Positions 6,398 to 7,242 of a stretch of DNA of 7,242 nt are shown here, piece by piece. How positions within the stretch are numbered: the stretch's first letter is position 1; every line of letters starts with the position of its first letter. Origin of the DNA: Eubacteriales bacterium. GTDB lineage: Bacteria > Bacillota > Clostridia > Christensenellales > UMGS416. The stretch is taken from positions 1 to 7,242 of the forward strand of contig JAQVWW010000051.1 in the NCBI GenBank assembly GCA_028709505.1, given 5' to 3'. Below the pieces are notes generated by a model. It was not told the origin of the DNA. It was given only the letters and a program-made list of their open reading frames with translations, and made no database searches. The position numbers and the translations under genes were made by a program.

Positions 6398-7242
6398 ATG
6401 ATTTGCATCGACACGAACCAACCCGCCTATTATAAGGATTTGCTGGACGTTGCGCAGCTGTATTTCGGGCTGGAGCAGGTGTGCGATACCCGCAACGACT
6501 GCGAATTTGTGCTGGAGCATCGTTTTGCCCAGGAAGGGCCGACCTGGACGCAGGCTTGCCGGCTGCTGCGTCGCGGTGAGCCGCTGCGCCATACCCGGCG
6601 TACCGACGCGGCGCACGACGGCACGGCGGTCATCGTGCACCGCTTCCGGCGTCGCTACGCCAAGCTGTGCCTGTATCAGCTGCTCAAGGACTATTTCGGC
6701 TTTGCGCCGCCCTGGGGCGGCTTAACCGGTATCCGGCCCACCAAGCTTATCCGCCAGCTGGAGTGGGAGGGGATGGACTTTGATGGGGCCATCGGCTACA
6801 TGCGCGACGTCTTTGACGTATCCGAAGGCAAAATGGGGCTGCTCAGGCAGATTCATCAGGCCCAGCGCGGCATCTATCGCTTCGGCGACGAACCCTGCTA
6901 CGACGTATACGTGGGCATTCCGTTTTGCCGCACGCGCTGCCTGTATTGCTCATTTTTCAGCGCCGCTGCCGGCAATGACGCGCAGCTGGACGACTATACC
7001 GCCGCGCTGTGCCGGGAAATCGATGCCATGGGCGACTATATGCGGCAACAGGGCAAAAAGGTCCGCGCCCTCTACGTGGGCGGCGGCACCCCCACGGCGC
7101 TGGGCGACGCCCGCCTGGAAAAGGTGCTGGCCCAGCTGTATACCACGTTTGGGCACGTAGCCGAATGTACGGTGGAAGCCGGCCGGCCCGATACGGTGAC
7201 GCCGGATACGTTTGCGATGCTCAAGGCCGCCGGCGTAACGCG
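6398..7242 (+). CDS. hemZ: HemZ-type radical SAM protein, coproporphyrinogen dehydrogenase family (partial, 3' end missing)
   Basis: The frame starts at ATG 6398, with GAAGGA (6386-6391) 6 bases upstream and the MBL gene stop 3 bases away, and stays open to the window edge, giving 281 full codons. HemZ proteins are about 490-500 residues, so roughly the N-terminal 57% is present. An N-terminal HemZ-specific region (about 1-165) includes LTGIRPTKL (109-117). The radical SAM core follows, with YVGIPFCRTRCLYCSFFS, whose CX3CX2C cysteines are C177, C181 and C184 for the 4Fe-4S cluster. YVGGGTPTAL (226-235) and TVEAGRPDTVT (258-268) are typical of the HemN/HemW/HemZ group. HemZ is annotated as an oxygen-independent coproporphyrinogen III dehydrogenase, but members occur in organisms without full heme synthesis, so the actual reaction is uncertain. 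Confidence 0.93.
   Translation, partial: MICIDTNQPAYYKDLLDVAQLYFGLEQVCDTRNDCEFVLEHRFAQEGPTWTQACRLLRRGEPLRHTRRTDAAHDGTAVIVHRFRRRYAKLCLYQLLKDYFGFAPPWGGLTGIRPTKLIRQLEWEGMDFDGAIGYMRDVFDVSEGKMGLLRQIHQAQRGIYRFGDEPCYDVYVGIPFCRTRCLYCSFFSAAAGNDAQLDDYTAALCREIDAMGDYMRQQGKKVRALYVGGGTPTALGDARLEKVLAQLYTTFGHVAECTVEAGRPDTVTPDTFAMLKAAGVT

Noticed and set aside
1..7242. Mobile elements, CRISPR arrays, tRNA or rRNA genes, riboswitches, defence systems
   Set aside because: No repeat arrays, transposase or integrase motifs, cloverleaf-like segments or long non-coding stretches were seen. The window is almost fully covered by housekeeping genes.

Overview
This window looks like a stretch of a conserved chromosomal housekeeping operon from a fairly GC-rich member of the Firmicutes, most likely the class Clostridia. 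The evidence is the gene order and protein type: a long Firmicutes-style RecJ (807 residues) is followed by adenine phosphoribosyltransferase, a bifunctional Rel (p)ppGpp synthetase/hydrolase, D-aminoacyl-tRNA deacylase, a small metallo-beta-lactamase-fold hydrolase and a HemZ-type radical SAM protein. As a matter of established knowledge, recJ-apt-rel-dtd-MBL-hemZ, often flanked by secD/secF upstream and hisS/aspS downstream, recurs in Clostridia. Genus and species cannot be read from this window.

Layout: bases 1-45 hold the probable lysine-rich C-terminal tail of an upstream gene (perhaps secF, by synteny only). Bases 46-136 are intergenic and contain a perfect 9-bp hairpin and a strong Shine-Dalgarno site for a TTG-started recJ. 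From there all genes lie on the + strand and are packed tightly: recJ (137-2560) overlaps apt (2544-3059) by 17 bases; rel (GTG start, 3075-5261) follows after 15 bases; dtd (5308-5757) after 46 bases; the MBL-fold gene (5771-6394) after 13 bases; and hemZ (6398 to beyond the window end) after 3 bases. There is no convincing internal promoter, so co-transcription is likely.

The genes span DNA repair (RecJ), purine salvage (Apt), the stringent response (Rel), translation quality control (Dtd), thiol-ester or related hydrolysis (MBL protein) and a porphyrin or radical SAM function (HemZ). Apt and Rel both touch purine nucleotide pools, so their adjacency makes biological sense; the others are probably linked by shared growth-related expression.

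I see no mobile element, CRISPR array, RNA gene, phage gene or undescribed multi-gene system. The most unusual piece is the 46-base rel-dtd gap. It combines a strong Shine-Dalgarno sequence placed too far from the dtd start, a terminator-like hairpin with a T tract, and a possible 8-codon leader ORF whose stop overlaps the dtd start codon. A second, weaker oddity is an A8 run in rel, where a -1 shift would cut off the regulatory C-terminal domains.
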